Both the position numbers and the translations under genes were made by a program. The notes below the pieces were generated by a model, which worked only from the letters and a program-made list of their open reading frames with translations, was not told the origin of the DNA and searched no databases. A DNA stretch of 64,000 nucleotides. It comes from Rhineura floridana. Its lineage: Eukaryota; Chordata; Lepidosauria; Squamata; Rhineuridae. The stretch is taken from positions 244,255,105 through 244,319,104 of the forward strand of contig NC_084480.1 of assembly GCF_030035675.1 (NCBI RefSeq), read 5' to 3'. Positions 29,367 through 37,344 of this stretch are shown piece after piece (positions within the stretch are counted from its first letter, which is position 1; each line of letters begins with the position of its first letter).

Positions 29367-32300
29367 TTTATTTTTCAGCCGCCTATCTGTCCGGGTTAGG
29401 GACACTCTAGGCGACGAACAGCAAGAATAAAAACAATACATATAGATCAACATAATCAAATTTTAAGCTAAAAAACCATTCATTAATTCAATTGTAACAT
29501 AAGTTAATCTGTCCCAATCTTGTGGGCCTGCCTGAACAGCCAGGTCTTCAAGGCTCGGCGATAGCTGGACAGGGAGGGAGCATGTCTGAGATCGAAAGGG
29601 AGAGAGTTCCAGAGGGTGGGGGCCACAACAGAGAATGCCCTCTCTCTGGTCCGTACCAGCCTAGCTGTTCTCACCAGTGGGACCGAGAGAAGGTCTTGCG
29701 AGGCTGATCTCGTCAGGCGGCACAATCGGTGATTCTGGAGGCGTTCCTTCAGATATACTGGGCCGAAACCGTATAGGGTTTTAAAGGTCAACATCAACAC
29801 CTTGAAGTGGGCCCGGTAGACAACTAGTAGCCAGTGAAGATCTAATAACACTGGGGTGATATGATCCCAGCGATGGCTATGCATAATCAAGCGTGCTGCC
29901 GCGTTCTGTACCAGCTGTAATTTCCGGACCGTTTTCAAGGGTAACCCCACGTAGAGCGCATTGCAGTAGTCTATGCAAGAGGAGACCAGGGCATGTATTA
30001 CCTGAGGGAGCAGGTGAACAGGAAGGTAGGGACGCAGTCTCCGTATCATATGTATTGATACCAAGCTGCCCGGCTCACTGCTGTAATCTGAGCCTCCATG
30101 GACAGCTGGGAGTCAAGTATGACCCCAAGACTGCGGACCTGGTCCTTCAGGGGTAAACTTACCCCATCAAGCATCAGGTCAGTAATTCCTAACTTCCTTT
30201 TATCTCCCATAAGTAATACCTCAGTCTTGTCGGGGTTCAGCTTTTTATTAACATTTTTCAGGTTAAATTTTTGGGGTAAGTGGAAAAGGCAGTAGGGATG
30301 CTGTTAAAAGAACTGGGGTTAGGAAGATACTCCATTCTTGCATTCCCCAGGATGTGTATTCCCCAGCATGTGTGTGCGTGCGTGGTGGAAAGACTTTGTA
30401 AGGACATGTTGGGAGGGAAGGTTTCTAGGCCTGTGCTGCAATAAGTTATGAATGCAGAATGGGCCAAGCTTAAAACAAGCTAATTCTTTCCCAACCTAAA
30501 CTGAGTTCAAATTAGCTCATTTTAAGCAAACCACTACTGAGTTGAGCCTAGAGAAGCTTGCCCATCAGCAATTCATATTTCTATGCTGTTATATTGATAG
30601 TGTCTAAAGATAAAATAAATGAGAGCTCATAAATTAGTCTTGGAAACCCTGTGCATAGAAAACAAGGTGGTTACTTTTATCAATCTTAATTTTATTACAA
30701 ATGGGTCTCTAGGTTCAAAGTAAAAGTTGGAGCAGATCTCCAGGATGACATTCGGCGATGCAGACTTGTTAGAGAAATGATTGGCCCTGAAAATAAACTG
30801 GTATATATATATGTATATTTAAATTACACCAAAGAGATGTTTTATTATAAAACTGTACTGCCTGTCACTGTTGATCATGTGGATGATTGGAATTCTTGTC
30901 TGTGTGTGATGAAAAGTGCCCAGCCATCTCTTTTGACATACTATCCACAGACAAATCTGAGAGTGTCTTTTGGAGTCCAACGTCAGCTTTGATGAACTTG
31001 ACTTAATGTATTTGTCCTAATTCTATAAATATTTTTAAATATAAACTATACTTGACCACCTTCCAAAACTTTCTCTTGGCACTATTTTTAGTATAGTATT
31101 TTGAGTTTTGTTGTTAATTGTGCTAAGGCATATTATGTACATTTACTTTGAAGCAAGTAAACTGAAGCACTGAATTCAATAGGATTTACTCCCAAGCAGG
31201 TGTGCATAGAATTGTAGTCTTAGCCAAAGTATGACTGCTAGGAGTTTTTCACTGAACTTGAATCCTGTGTTGATCATAGCTAACTAGGACTTGGTTTCGT
31301 ATAAATGAATGTGTGGTTGAGAGGTGAACATTATTTTCCCCTATTTTAATACAAAATCCTAGCCAGCAGATACCAGATCATTCAGATTATTTAACCACGG
31401 TATAATGGACTGTGTCATAGGAAAAGCTTGGCTCAAATTCTCATTGCTTTCCATCTGTCTAAAATCAATATTATGGTTGTTATAGCAATGAGTTCAATGG
31501 CAAAGTAGAGTGAGTGCAGTCTCTTAACTATTCTCAGATGCTGGATGCTAACCAAAGATGGGAAGTGAAAGAAGCCATAGAGTGGGTCATAAAACTAGCT
31601 GAATTCAAACCACTATGGATCGAGGAACCAGTTTCCCCTGATGATATTCTTGGGCATGCAACCATTTCTAAGGTCAGAGGAATTGTTTTCCATTTCAACA
31701 AGATGACAGAATTGCTATACAGCAGAGAACTTTGGCGATTTATTCACTTGTGGTTTTCTTTAGAACACTCAATGTTCAGGCTCAAACAGTTGTCAAAAGT
31801 CATTAACATTTGCTTGCTACAAGAACCTGTCACACATGCGGCATATATTTCATTAAAGTTTAAATTAGTAACATATTTCTGAAGACTAATAAAAGGCTGA
31901 AAGATACATACTTCAATGTGCAAGCCAATGGTCCTAAAATGCATGGGATTTGTGCACATTTTAATGTGTCTGGACTAAAGTTCAAATTATATGAGAAATA
32001 TAATACTAGCCAAGAATGTGTGATCAAAACTTATTAGAGCACCAGTAGTCTTACATGTACATCAGGGCCAAAATCCAACACATAGTAATGCTTAAAAGCC
32101 ATGGATTTCAGTGGGACTTGTGTGCATAACTGTGCCTAGTTACAGTCCAAGTATATTCCATATGGTAACACACTTCTTACACAATTCTTCACACCTAATT
32201 GATTAAACAAAGAAAAAATGTCAACTGTGCTAACAATTCTAGTTTTCTTTCAGCTTTCTTCTAATTATATGAAATTATCACAGAACCATTATTTTTTTTC

Positions 32301-35096
32301 CCTTGTGAATAACCGGATTTGGAAAAACTCAGAAACTTTAGGGTGTGTCACAAGCTGTTCTTGTTTTTAGGCTTTGGCACCATTAGGGATTGGTGTTGCA
32401 ACAGGAGAACAAGTAAGTGTGTTTATACATGTCTTGTTTTCACTTTATGTTTTGGAAGCCATTCCAGTGAGCTTTGCTGAGATGTGTAATTGGGTAATAA
32501 TTTACCATTACATCTCCTCACTGTACACACATTTGAACTGAAAGTATTGAACTGAAATATTTGATTATGGAAAAGTTTTAAATAAAGAAATTGCACCTAT
32601 TGGCTTGGGATTATCGGCTAATTTACAGCACAATCCGATACGTGTCTAACTGGAAGTAAGCCCCATGGAAGAGATCAGTTTGCAACCTTAAGGATGTTCA
32701 TGGAAGGATAGCTTCCCATCCCCTCCTGTGCCCTGAAGCCTCCCAAAAAATATCTCCAGAGGGTTGTGTATATATGTGCCTGAACTATGTTGGATGGTTT
32801 TGGGGGAATGGGAAGCTTTCCTTTGGTAAATTTTCTTAACTTATATAAGGGTCCATGACAAATAGGATTTAGTTAGTTAACAAATAGAATTTAAATAGTA
32901 TATTCAAAGCTTTATTTGGAAATTGTGTTATTGTAATATTTGCAGTTTAAACAATGGAAGGAAGCAGATTCTACTAAATTGTCATTCCTTTAGAATATTT
33001 CTAAGAAAAATATTAAAGGCACCTATACTATCAAGATGCTAAATGCATACGCCCAAAGTGCTGTGTGTTTGTTTACATATGCATGCACTCTTCCTTGGGA
33101 CAGTCATCTGAAAAATGTTAATTACAACTATATTTGTCAATTGATTTGTTACTGATTTTATGAAACTGCACCTCACCCACATCACTGTCCATACTATGTA
33201 AAGTCTTCACATTGGGTGGGGGAGGGGGAGGGGGAGAGGGAGGAACCTATACTGGTTTTGTTGTTTCTTAGGATCTGAAAGTTTAAAATAAATTGCTCTG
33301 AAATTCTACAATAGCATAAGATCTCTAGAATAAAATGCTGTAGTTTTCATGAATTTCTAGCTATTTTTATATTTTGCCAATCTTAATGAATTTGGGGCTT
33401 AGCAATTTTTATTTTGTCTTCAGTGCCATAACAGAGTGGTATTTAAGCAGCTACTACAAGCACAGGCCTTGAGTTATGTCCAGGTGGATAGCTGCCGGCT
33501 AGGCAGTGTCAATGAAAACTTATCTGTGTTGCTGATGGCCAAGAAATTTCAAAGTAAGACTCTCAAAAACGCTACTGTAATAAGACTGAATGCTCTCTCT
33601 TCTGGTCACCTCTACTGTTAGCATCTTAATGTATGGCTTTGTGCATGTTACTGCTGTTTTTATGCAATATTCTAATAGCTGAAATAGGTAGTATTGGGAG
33701 TTTCACTTTTTCCAGGGATTATAGATAATATATATTTAAAAGGCTGGAGGCATGAACAAGCACCAGAAAGTAATTAAATATTCTAGGCTAGAGGGGTGAC
33801 CAATTGTGCTTTTTTGTCAGCAGTGCTGATGACGTCTGTATCCTTTATTTCCAGTCCCTGTATGTCCTCATGCTGGAGGGGTTGGGCTCTGTGAGTTGGT
33901 ACAGCACCTGATAATATTTGACTACATTGCAATATCTGGCAGCCTTGAGGACAGGTTAGTAATAAAATATCTTTGATAATTCCCCATTGTAAAGCAGTCT
34001 CAAAGAGCCTGCCCTTTTGACAAATGGGGCCTAAATTCTGTTGTTTGATCAATGCTGATATTCTTTTGGTTAGAGGGATTTAGGAAAAAGCCCTAATTTT
34101 GCCATACCTGTTGCTCTGGTTTACATTTTTTAACCTCCCAAACCAGTGTGGTTGCTGTCAGTCCCAGCAATTGTTTGAAAAACTTTTTAACAACAAACTT
34201 GAGCCACCTGCATACTCCCATGTATTCCTCAACAGTGAAGGGGTCAGTTGCTTGTAGCCTCAGGTCCCCACCCCTAATTTTCTTTATGTTGTCTTTTGAA
34301 AATACATTGAAGTTACTATGCTATCATCGGGGTTCCAGTGTACCCTTATTGAAATGAATGGGAAAGTGAAACCATCACTAAGCTAAGTGTGGGGAAGGGA
34401 AATTCCATCCCCAGCAATTTCTCAAACCAGGGTAGTAAAATTAACAGCCTTTTGCCAATATCATAATTCCCCTTTTCTGGAGATACCACTTTCAGAGTAC
34501 CAGTGTATTTTTCTGTTTTGTAACTTTTTTCTGTATATTCCTATATGCATCATCATCATCATCATAAATAGCAGCAAAGCACTGCAGTGTTGGAGCCCAG
34601 AAAGAAATTTTTCATATGCCATTGGCTTAATTTTGATACAGGAGTTAACATTTTCACAGTGGAAATCTGCAATACTGATTTATTTGTAATTTTTTGTAGG
34701 GAAAACACAATCTACTGAGATACATTGGACCCCTTCCATTATCAGCTCAGTATTTTACCTGTGCAACTCCTGATAGCCCAACGATGAATTTAAATTAACA
34801 TTGTGGGGTCCATTATACCCCAATAGCTTTTGTGTCTAACTGCCTAACTATATTATGTTTCTAAGCTGTCATACATGGGGGCAGGACAGCAGGCAATGGA
34901 GGAGGGAAGCAAGGATGGCAGGCGTTGGGGGGGTGAGCAGGCAGTACGCGGGTGTCAGGAGTGAGCAGGGAGATCAACATCAGGGGTAAGCATGCAAATG
35001 GGCAGGCAACAGAGTCAGGGCAAGTGGGCATTGGGGCTCTGTGTATGGGGAGTCCCAGAGGGTTGTGAGTCCATGTGTGCAGTTGAATGTCTCTCT

Positions 35097-35134
<38 letters not shown>

Positions 35135-36984
35135 GTGGGATTGGTGTGTGAAGTGCATGGGGCAAAGCCCCTAGTCAAACTGTTTTTCGAATACAATACC
35201 AGTAACACTTTTTTTTTACATGTTAAACTAATTTTGAAATTAACTTTATTTTCTGGTAGGATTTTAAATGAGCCTACTGAATCACAGTAGCAGATTCACA
35301 TACAATTTTTAAAAATATTAGAGTTAAAAGGAATCTGGATCCAGTTTTGATAATATCACCTGTGAAAGATAGTAAATAACTTTGGACAGGCATGGTAGGC
35401 ATTTCTTAATGAAGAGGTTATAAAAATCTTGAATACTAGTTGATGCTTTCCTTGCAGGATGTGTGAATATGTAGACCATCTACATGAACACTTCAAGTAT
35501 CCTGTAGTAATCAAGAATGCATCCTATATGCCACCACAGGTATTGTCTGAACTTGTACTACCAGAATATTTTCAGTGCTCCCATAATAGAAGGCTCTCCT
35601 TGAACCTTTAATGGAGGCAAAAGGGAAATCCATATGTATCTTATCCAGAGCACAAGTTGTCATCCTTATGTTAAAAGAGGCATGGGTAACCTCCAGGCCA
35701 CATGCCAAATTTCCATGAGGCCTTGCCCACCTCTCATAGTGGCCTAGAGGGGGTTGAGGCACTCAGATGGTGCTGGTTGGATGCTGTTTTTAAAACAAAA
35801 TTATACCCTTTCATCCATAGAATACTCAGGACAGCATCTGCTGAATTCTGGATCAGACTGTTTCTCTGAAGCAGTGTTTTAAGCAGATTTTGTAAATCCA
35901 CAAAATGTTTGGCCCCATCGTATTTACTTTCATTTAAAAATATATTTGCATACTATTTCATTTTCAAAAACATCAAAGTGTGTTACAACAAATAAAAACT
36001 GTATAATAACCATTAAAACACAATAAAACAAATGATTGAAGAAGTATTGAAATTGAGAGTCTGAGAGTTGGCTTTCAGATAACACCCCTGCCAGGTTAAT
36101 TTGTTTAATATGACCTAGCATCAGTTAATGCATATTTTATGTAATATGAACCAAAAATGCATTGTTACATGTAATACTTAAGTTGCTGCCAAATCTATTT
36201 GCAAACCCATTCAGAGATTTATAGGGCCCAAGTGCCTATCTATCAAACTAGCTTGCTTTTAAGCAGCATATGCTGGAATAGTGACAAAGTACCACTGAAG
36301 GGTGGGCAGATGCAACCTCAAGATGGGCAAGCCTGTTCCGTGCTCAAATTTCCAAGGAAGCCAACTTCAATCGCTGCAACATCTTCTCAGGGATGGCTAA
36401 CCTTTTTTGGCCCAGGAGTCACATTGAAGGTTGGCCATCCCTGAGGGCTGCATGTCAGAAGTGTGTGTGGCCAACACACACTCAGTTACACAAGCTGACA
36501 CACAATAGTGCAGAAGTAGGAGGAAATGAGGTCCTCCTCCTACCCCAGCACTACTGTGGAGAAGAAAAATCAGGGGGAGAATACCCCTTTTCTTACATGG
36601 GAATAGGGCCTCTTCTGCTGATATACCACTATTACAACAAAAGTTTTTGAAAGCAAGATGCCAGCAATTCAAATGTTCTGAAGTGCATAGCAAAGGCACC
36701 TTTAAGAGGGAAGGTTTCCTACATAGTTGGTAAAATTAATTTAGGTGTTCATACTATGAGAACACATGTGTGATAAGCCCTACAAAAACTACAGTATAAT
36801 AGAACAGTTTGGCCAAAGGGCAAGATTATCTTTTTTCCATTTAAAACAATGTAGGTTTTTCTTTCAGGCAGCTGGATATTCCACTGAAATGAAAGAAGAT
36901 TCTGCAAGGAAATACCAGTTTCCACAAGGAGAAATCTGGCAGACACTGCTATCTGAACATAAAATACAGCTAAACAAAGCTTAA
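9510..36984 (+). CDS. ENOSF1: ENOSF1, complete coding region, 16 exons (L-fuconate dehydratase)
   Basis: Sixteen exons sum to 1347 nt (448 residues; human 443) with consistent phases and GT/AG borders. Exons: 9510-9593, 10016-10124, 15906-16021, 17708-17794, 21936-21962, 25204-25276, 25765-25803, 26310-26392, 28224-28258, 30713-30800, 31538-31672, 32371-32412, 33424-33553, 33855-33954, 35458-35539, 36868-36984. The family dehydrates L-fuconate to 2-keto-3-deoxy-L-fuconate in mitochondria (enolase superfamily, mandelate-racemase subgroup). All catalytic residues are present: Lys220 and Lys222 (FKVKVG), metal ligands Asp250 (DANQ), Glu276 (IEEP) and Glu305 (TGEQ), and His355 (PHAGG). No break is seen, so the gene looks functional. 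Its 3' end faces TYMS. Confidence 0.96.
10016..10124 (+). CDS. ENOSF1: ENOSF1 exon 2
   Basis: Encodes [20 protein letters not shown] and on to LGKGTEV, ending in phase 1 before GTAAGT. It is part of the N-terminal capping domain of the enolase fold. Confidence 0.95.
10185..12717 (+). mobile_element. L2-type LINE, 5'-truncated, with long RT frame
   Basis: The copy in ENOSF1 intron 2 begins within the C-terminal part of the endonuclease ([14 protein letters not shown]) and continues through reverse transcriptase to a 3' tail with (ATT)n at about 12683-12716. A frame of 493 codons (10462-11943) holds RT blocks [31 protein letters not shown] and the catalytic YVDD box ([11 protein letters not shown]). 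The endonuclease part is in a different frame, shifting near 10465. The RT C-terminal region continues in the RT frame after in-frame stops at 11941, 12046 and 12142, ending [11 protein letters not shown]...WLFRQAYE. L2 elements transpose by target-primed reverse transcription; this copy is dead but comparatively young. Confidence 0.92.
13091..13397 (+). mobile_element. tRNA-derived SINE with Bov-B-like tail (Sauria/Squam type)
   Basis: A degenerate tRNA-like head carries a B-box-like GGAGTTCGATTCCG. The 3' part has AGAGTCGGAAATGACTCGCA, the Bov-B-derived tail shared by squamate SINEs, and it ends in an ACCTTTACCTTTTTT run. The element lies sense in ENOSF1 intron 2. Confidence 0.82.
14259..14487. 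mobile_element. Tc1/mariner-pogo (Tigger-like) non-autonomous element, copy 2
   Basis: TA flanks lie at 14257-14258 and 14488-14489. The left end (CAGGCAGACCCCCCTTATAT) is more diverged than the right end (GGGGCCCTACTG). The interior repeats CCGTAAAGCGGAA-type words as in copies 1 and 5. Confidence 0.75.
14741..14869. mobile_element. hAT-like palindromic non-autonomous element
   Basis: The left end reads AGGGATGGGGAACCTGTGGC; the centre carries ATGATGGGAGTTGTACTCCA; the right end is GGTTTGCTACCCCTG. It is a diverged copy of the GGCCCTCCAG-type family. Confidence 0.65.
15350..15690 (+). mobile_element. L2-type LINE 3' end fragment
   Basis: The sequence resembles the L2 ORF2 C-terminal end (ACTGGAACTCCCTTCCTATG, cf. 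WNSLP) followed by a T-rich 3' UTR and ATAATAATGATAATAAT tail. It lies sense in ENOSF1 intron 2, about 215 bp before exon 3. Confidence 0.7.
15906..16021 (+). CDS. ENOSF1: ENOSF1 exon 3
   Basis: The acceptor TTTTGCAG completes the split valine codon. The exon encodes [20 protein letters not shown] and then [16 protein letters not shown], ending before GTAAGA. Confidence 0.95.
16059..16390. mobile_element. Tc1/mariner-pogo (Tigger-like) element, copy 3, expanded interior
   Basis: Inverted termini CAGTAGGGCCCCGC and GTGGGGCCCTACTG are flanked by TA on both sides. At 332 bp it is longer than copies 1, 2 and 5. The interior has repeated self-complementary words (GATCAGCTGTAG / CTACAGCTGATC) separated by CT-rich spacers. 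It starts only 37 bp after the exon 3 donor. Confidence 0.8.
17708..17794 (+). CDS. ENOSF1: ENOSF1 exon 4
   Basis: Encodes 29 codons: [20 protein letters not shown] then DLWAKQEGK. Bordered by CAACAG and GTAATG. Confidence 0.95.
17937..18385. mobile_element. Putative hAT-type non-autonomous element with internal hairpin
   Basis: The left end reads CAGGGATTAGTAACCTTTTT followed by GGAGGGCCACATG. The right part carries GGCCACATTGGGACC and GGAGGTTCCCAATCCCA, giving roughly inverted ends about 450 bp apart. The centre (about 18150-18205) is a hairpin with arms GCTGCACTAGGGA and TCCCTAGTGCAGC. The class is inferred from end sequences only. Confidence 0.55.
18385..20780 (-). mobile_element. Degenerate antisense L2-type LINE, interrupted by CR1
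   Basis: The region between ENOSF1 exons 4 and 5 reads on the minus strand as a heavily decayed L2-like ORF2. Recognisable blocks are [13 protein letters not shown] (about 19640-19680) and, beyond the CR1 insert, [19 protein letters not shown], corresponding to [17 protein letters not shown] in the copy at 10462-11943. The 3' tail region is near 18385-18500. Confidence 0.7.
19768..20445 (-). mobile_element. CR1 LINE 3' end, antisense, nested in L2
   Basis: The right (3') terminus on the minus strand is built of 8-bp repeats (AAGAACAT as read on the plus strand), the hallmark of CR1. The minus-strand frame encodes the conserved CR1 C-terminus: [51 protein letters not shown] and [12 protein letters not shown]. 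The 3' UTR contains CTTGGTTGGCC-like CR1 sequence. The element splits the surrounding L2. Confidence 0.85.
20930..21120 (+). repeat. Possible MIR-type SINE fragment
   Basis: The order of words (GGTCTCCCAGTAAATTCTGT, GGCTGAGTAAGAATATTAAT, CTCCAAGTCCAACACCCTAG) resembles the 3' half of a MIR or CORE-SINE (CCCAGT...GGCTGAG..GGATT..AACCC..TCC..AGTCCAA). Divergence is high. Confidence 0.45.
21739..21868. mobile_element. hAT-like palindromic non-autonomous element
   Basis: The left end is GGGATGGGACCCTCCAGATT; the centre has CCATTGGTCATGCTGGCTGG; the right end is ATATGGAGGGCCACAGGCTC then CCCCACCCC. A clear member of the family. Confidence 0.7.
21936..21962 (+). CDS. ENOSF1: ENOSF1 exon 5 (micro-exon)
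   Basis: A 27-nt exon encoding PLWKLLVDM (human PVWKLLVDM), flanked by an AAAG acceptor after a long CT tract (21897-21925) and GTAAGA. It joins exon 4 and exon 6 in phase 0. Confidence 0.93.
22960..23100 (-). repeat. L2-type LINE 3' tail, antisense
   Basis: A short TTTATTTATTTAAAG start is followed by CCCCACTCTTCAGCTGAAAA and AGTGGCTTACAA, the reverse complement of an L2-like 3' end. It lies inside the L2 endonuclease copy. Confidence 0.6.
23115..23442. mobile_element. hAT-like element split by a LINE tail
   Basis: The left half (23115-23174) reads CTGGTACCCTCCAGATG ... GGGGCTGATGGGAGT. The right half (23405-23442) reads TTGTAGTCCAAAACATCTGG. The junction sequences (GGGAGT | TTGTAG) are continuous in intact copies, so the intervening 230 bp is an insertion. 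Confidence 0.75.
23175..23404 (-). mobile_element. L2-type LINE 3' end, antisense, nested
   Basis: Begins with (TTTA)n(TTTG)n, then TTTTTATACCGCCCCACTAG and CTCTGGGCGGTATACAA, the reverse complement of the GGGCGGTATAAATAAA-type 3' end also seen at 55980 and 59600. It is inserted in the hAT-like element. Confidence 0.75.
23447..23613 (-). mobile_element. tRNA-derived SINE, antisense
   Basis: Read on the minus strand it gives GAGTGCCCCGTGGCTGTGTT, then CTCCAGGGTGGACCCCCAGC (the B-box position) and CCTGAGGCCCTGGAGAGCTA. This is the same arrangement as the SINE at 44889-45070. Confidence 0.65.
25204..25276 (+). CDS. ENOSF1: ENOSF1 exon 6
   Basis: Encodes [20 protein letters not shown] then EEAL, ending in phase 1 before GTAAGT. 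Human has [22 protein letters not shown]. Confidence 0.95.
25425..25622 (+). repeat. MIR/CORE-SINE-like fragment
   Basis: The sequence TAAATGGGGAGGGAG, TGACCTATCTACAACCACCC, ATTGAGCTGAGGTTTAAACT, and CATAGCTCATGCGTTTCACC follows the MIR order (GATGGGGAAACTGAG, CTTGCCCAAGGTCAC, GAGCTGGGATTTGAACC). An old copy in ENOSF1 intron 6. Confidence 0.6.
25765..25803 (+). CDS. ENOSF1: ENOSF1 exon 7
   Basis: A 39-nt exon after TTTCACCAG encoding (T)[12 protein letters not shown]. Human has EILQKGQIGKKER. Followed by GTAAGC. Confidence 0.92.
25954..26093. mobile_element. hAT-like palindromic non-autonomous element (best-preserved copy)
   Basis: AGCAGGGCTGGGGAGCCTGT at the left and GCCACAGGTTCAACAGCCCT at the right, with arms GTTGGACTACAACTCCCAT and ATGGGAACTGGGAGTCCAAC around CCATTGGCCATGCTGGCTGG. 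It lies in ENOSF1 intron 7. Confidence 0.75.
26310..26392 (+). CDS. ENOSF1: ENOSF1 exon 8
   Basis: Encodes [20 protein letters not shown] then YPDQQLKQ. The acceptor is CTTTGCAG and the donor GTTTGG. Confidence 0.93.
26490..26583 (+). mobile_element. CR1 LINE 3' end
   Basis: GGTTGGTCTTGATGGCCTTA, then CCCCTTCCAACTCTACAATT and the 8-bp repeat remnant CTGTGATTCTGA. This is the standard amniote CR1 3' terminus. It lies in ENOSF1 intron 8. Confidence 0.85.
26950..27078. mobile_element. hAT-like palindromic non-autonomous element
   Basis: Long inverted arms: left CAAACCTGGTGTTCAGATGT, right ACACCAGGTTTGCAAAGGCT, around ATTGGGGCTGATGGAAGTTG. The terminal CAAACCTGGTGTT / AACACCAGGTTTG is perfectly inverted apart from its centre. 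Confidence 0.7.
27166..27650. mobile_element. Unclassified inverted-repeat element, long copy
   Basis: Starts with ACTAATAGGCAAAAAACCTT. Positions 27166-27360 are the inverse of 52130-52317, and 27516-27645 are the inverse of 50032-50165 (for example GACTATAAGTTTTGTAAGG). The far end was not found. Embedded in it is a 36-bp match to TYMS exon 1 flanked by a 10-bp duplication (27395-27450), listed separately. It lies in ENOSF1 intron 8. Confidence 0.75.
27395..27450. other. 36-bp TYMS exon 1 copy bracketed by 10-bp direct repeat
   Basis: Bases 27404-27439 are identical to 49197-49232 in TYMS exon 1 (minus-strand codons for [11 protein letters not shown]). The 10-bp word ATTTGGTAAC stands immediately on both sides (27395-27404 and 27441-27450), as after a templated insertion with target duplication. 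ENOSF1 is transcribed rightward and TYMS leftward, so this intronic RNA is complementary to TYMS mRNA. Confidence 0.9.
27724..28154. mobile_element. Tc1/mariner-pogo (Tigger-like) element, copy 4, with tandem hairpin interior
   Basis: Ends CAGTAGGGCCCCACTCATAC and GTGGGGCCCTCTG, flanked by TA. At 431 bp it is the longest copy. The interior repeats GATCAGCTGTAGCACGCTAC followed by AGCTGATCTTCC several times, so single strands could form serial hairpins. It lies in ENOSF1 intron 8, 69 bp before exon 9. Confidence 0.8.
28224..28258 (+). CDS. ENOSF1: ENOSF1 exon 9
   Basis: A 35-nt exon after TCTTGGCAG encoding [11 protein letters not shown] and the first two bases of Arg218. The donor is GTATAG. 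Confidence 0.93.
28259..29290 (+). other. ENOSF1 intron 9, first part
   Basis: No exon or confident repeat is recognised. Bases 28425-28770 are relatively GC-rich with short inverted words (CAGCAGCACTCACCTGACC near 28438, inverse-like GGTCAGGTGAGCAC near 28650), suggesting an old palindromic element. Confidence 0.5.
29291..29363. repeat. (AAT)n microsatellite at L2 tail
   Basis: About 24 uninterrupted AAT units form the 3' tail of the antisense L2 that follows. The same trinucleotide, in the complementary sense, ends the L2 at 12683-12716. Confidence 0.97.
29291..30246 (-). mobile_element. L2-type LINE 3' fragment, antisense
   Basis: On the minus strand it encodes the RT C-terminal region (186-codon open frame at 29504-30064, with [32 protein letters not shown] and [16 protein letters not shown]), then a 3' UTR with CGCCTAGAGTGTCCC and the (ATT)n tail. 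It is the same subfamily as the element at 10185-12717. It is 5'-truncated at about 30246, within [16 protein letters not shown]. Confidence 0.9.
30713..30800 (+). CDS. ENOSF1: ENOSF1 exon 10 (catalytic Lys pair)
   Basis: Completes Arg218, then [20 protein letters not shown] and EMIGPENKL. Lys220 and Lys222 form the KxK motif; in this subgroup Lys220 (human numbering) is a general base. Confidence 0.95.
30801..31537 (+). other. ENOSF1 intron 10
   Basis: Contains a copy of the squamate dispersed motif GAATTCAATAGGATTTACTC (about 31170-31222). Otherwise nothing is recognised. Confidence 0.6.
31538..31672 (+). CDS. ENOSF1: ENOSF1 exon 11 (metal ligands)
   Basis: Encodes 45 codons: [20 protein letters not shown], then [20 protein letters not shown] and ATISK. 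Asp250 and Glu276 are Mg2+ ligands. Human has MMDANQ; Leu249 here is a conservative change. Confidence 0.96.
31673..33423 (+). other. ENOSF1 introns 11 and 12 (around exon 12)
   Basis: Apart from the 42-nt exon at 32371-32412, no gene is seen. Copies of the ...GTGGGACTTG.../CAATCC dispersed motif are near 32080-32150 and 32630-32690. A purine tract (GGGGGA repeats) lies at about 33218-33243. Confidence 0.6.
32371..32412 (+). CDS. ENOSF1: ENOSF1 exon 12 (third metal ligand)
   Basis: A 42-nt exon encoding [14 protein letters not shown]; Glu305 is a metal ligand. The acceptor is TTTTTAG and the donor GTAAGT. Confidence 0.95.
33424..33553 (+). CDS. ENOSF1: ENOSF1 exon 13
   Basis: Encodes [20 protein letters not shown], then [20 protein letters not shown] and KFQ, ending in phase 1 before GTAAGA. 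Confidence 0.96.
33855..33954 (+). CDS. ENOSF1: ENOSF1 exon 14 (catalytic His)
   Basis: Encodes (I)[20 protein letters not shown], then [12 protein letters not shown]. His355 in CPHAGG is the general acid/base of the dehydratase. Confidence 0.96.
33955..35457 (+). other. ENOSF1 intron 14
   Basis: Holds a short (ATC)n run near 34547-34565, a G-rich stretch at 34875-35060, and a compound microsatellite (CT)n(GT)n(AT)n at 35091-35134. No other feature was recognised. Confidence 0.7.
35458..35539 (+). CDS. ENOSF1: ENOSF1 exon 15
   Basis: Completes a split Arg, then [20 protein letters not shown] and ASYMPPQ. Bordered by CTTGCAG and GTATTG. Confidence 0.96.
35540..36867 (+). other. ENOSF1 intron 15
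   Basis: Contains a probable antisense L2 tail at about 35935-36125 and a short inverted pair CAGGGATGGCTAACC / GGTTGGCCATCCCTG at 36388-36443, the ends of a hAT-like element with a small interior. Otherwise unrecognised. Confidence 0.55.
36868..36984 (+). CDS. ENOSF1: ENOSF1 exon 16 (terminal)
   Basis: Encodes [20 protein letters not shown] and [18 protein letters not shown] before TAA at 36982-36984. The end is slightly longer than human (WKKLLPAQEN). Confidence 0.95.
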   Translation, partial: AAGYSTEMKEDSARKYQFPQGEIWQTLLSEHKIQLNKA

Positions 36985-37320
36985 ACACTGAAAGTTCTCA
37001 GGCTGAAGATTAAACTCCTCAGAGCTATTTTAAACATGGCAACTAGTTGCTTTTGCTCAAGCGACATTAGGATTTCAGATCAAATTGAATGCTTTTAGAA
37101 AGCTTTCCTCCACTTACATAACAAAAATAGATCGCATCCCAATTATAGAACTGATCACTCTAAGAAAAATAAGAGCCTTTTAATAGTAAAGCTTAAAGGG
37201 TTAATAGTTAAGCTTAAAGGGTAAGTGATTCATTTTTTCTGATGCTATTCCAAGAACTGCAGAATTATATAATGTAAGATTGCACTTTTGAATGTGCATC
37301 TGCTGAATTTAGAAGTTTCA

Positions 37321-37326
37321 AATAAA
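37321..37326 (+). terminator. Probable ENOSF1 poly(A) signal
   Basis: AATAAA 337 bp after the ENOSF1 stop, the first canonical hexamer in the 3' flank. The 3' UTR would span 36985 to about 37345. Confidence 0.6.
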
Positions 37327-37344
37327 GTAACTATGACTAGATGC

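Noticed and set aside
29162-29410. Open frame rich in Asn (and Tyr on the other strand)
   Set aside because: It is a translation of the (AAT)n microsatellite at an L2 tail, not a protein.
34992-35290. Open frames with repeated Cys/Val or Tyr/Ile
   Set aside because: They translate the (GT)n(AT)n microsatellite in ENOSF1 intron 14.
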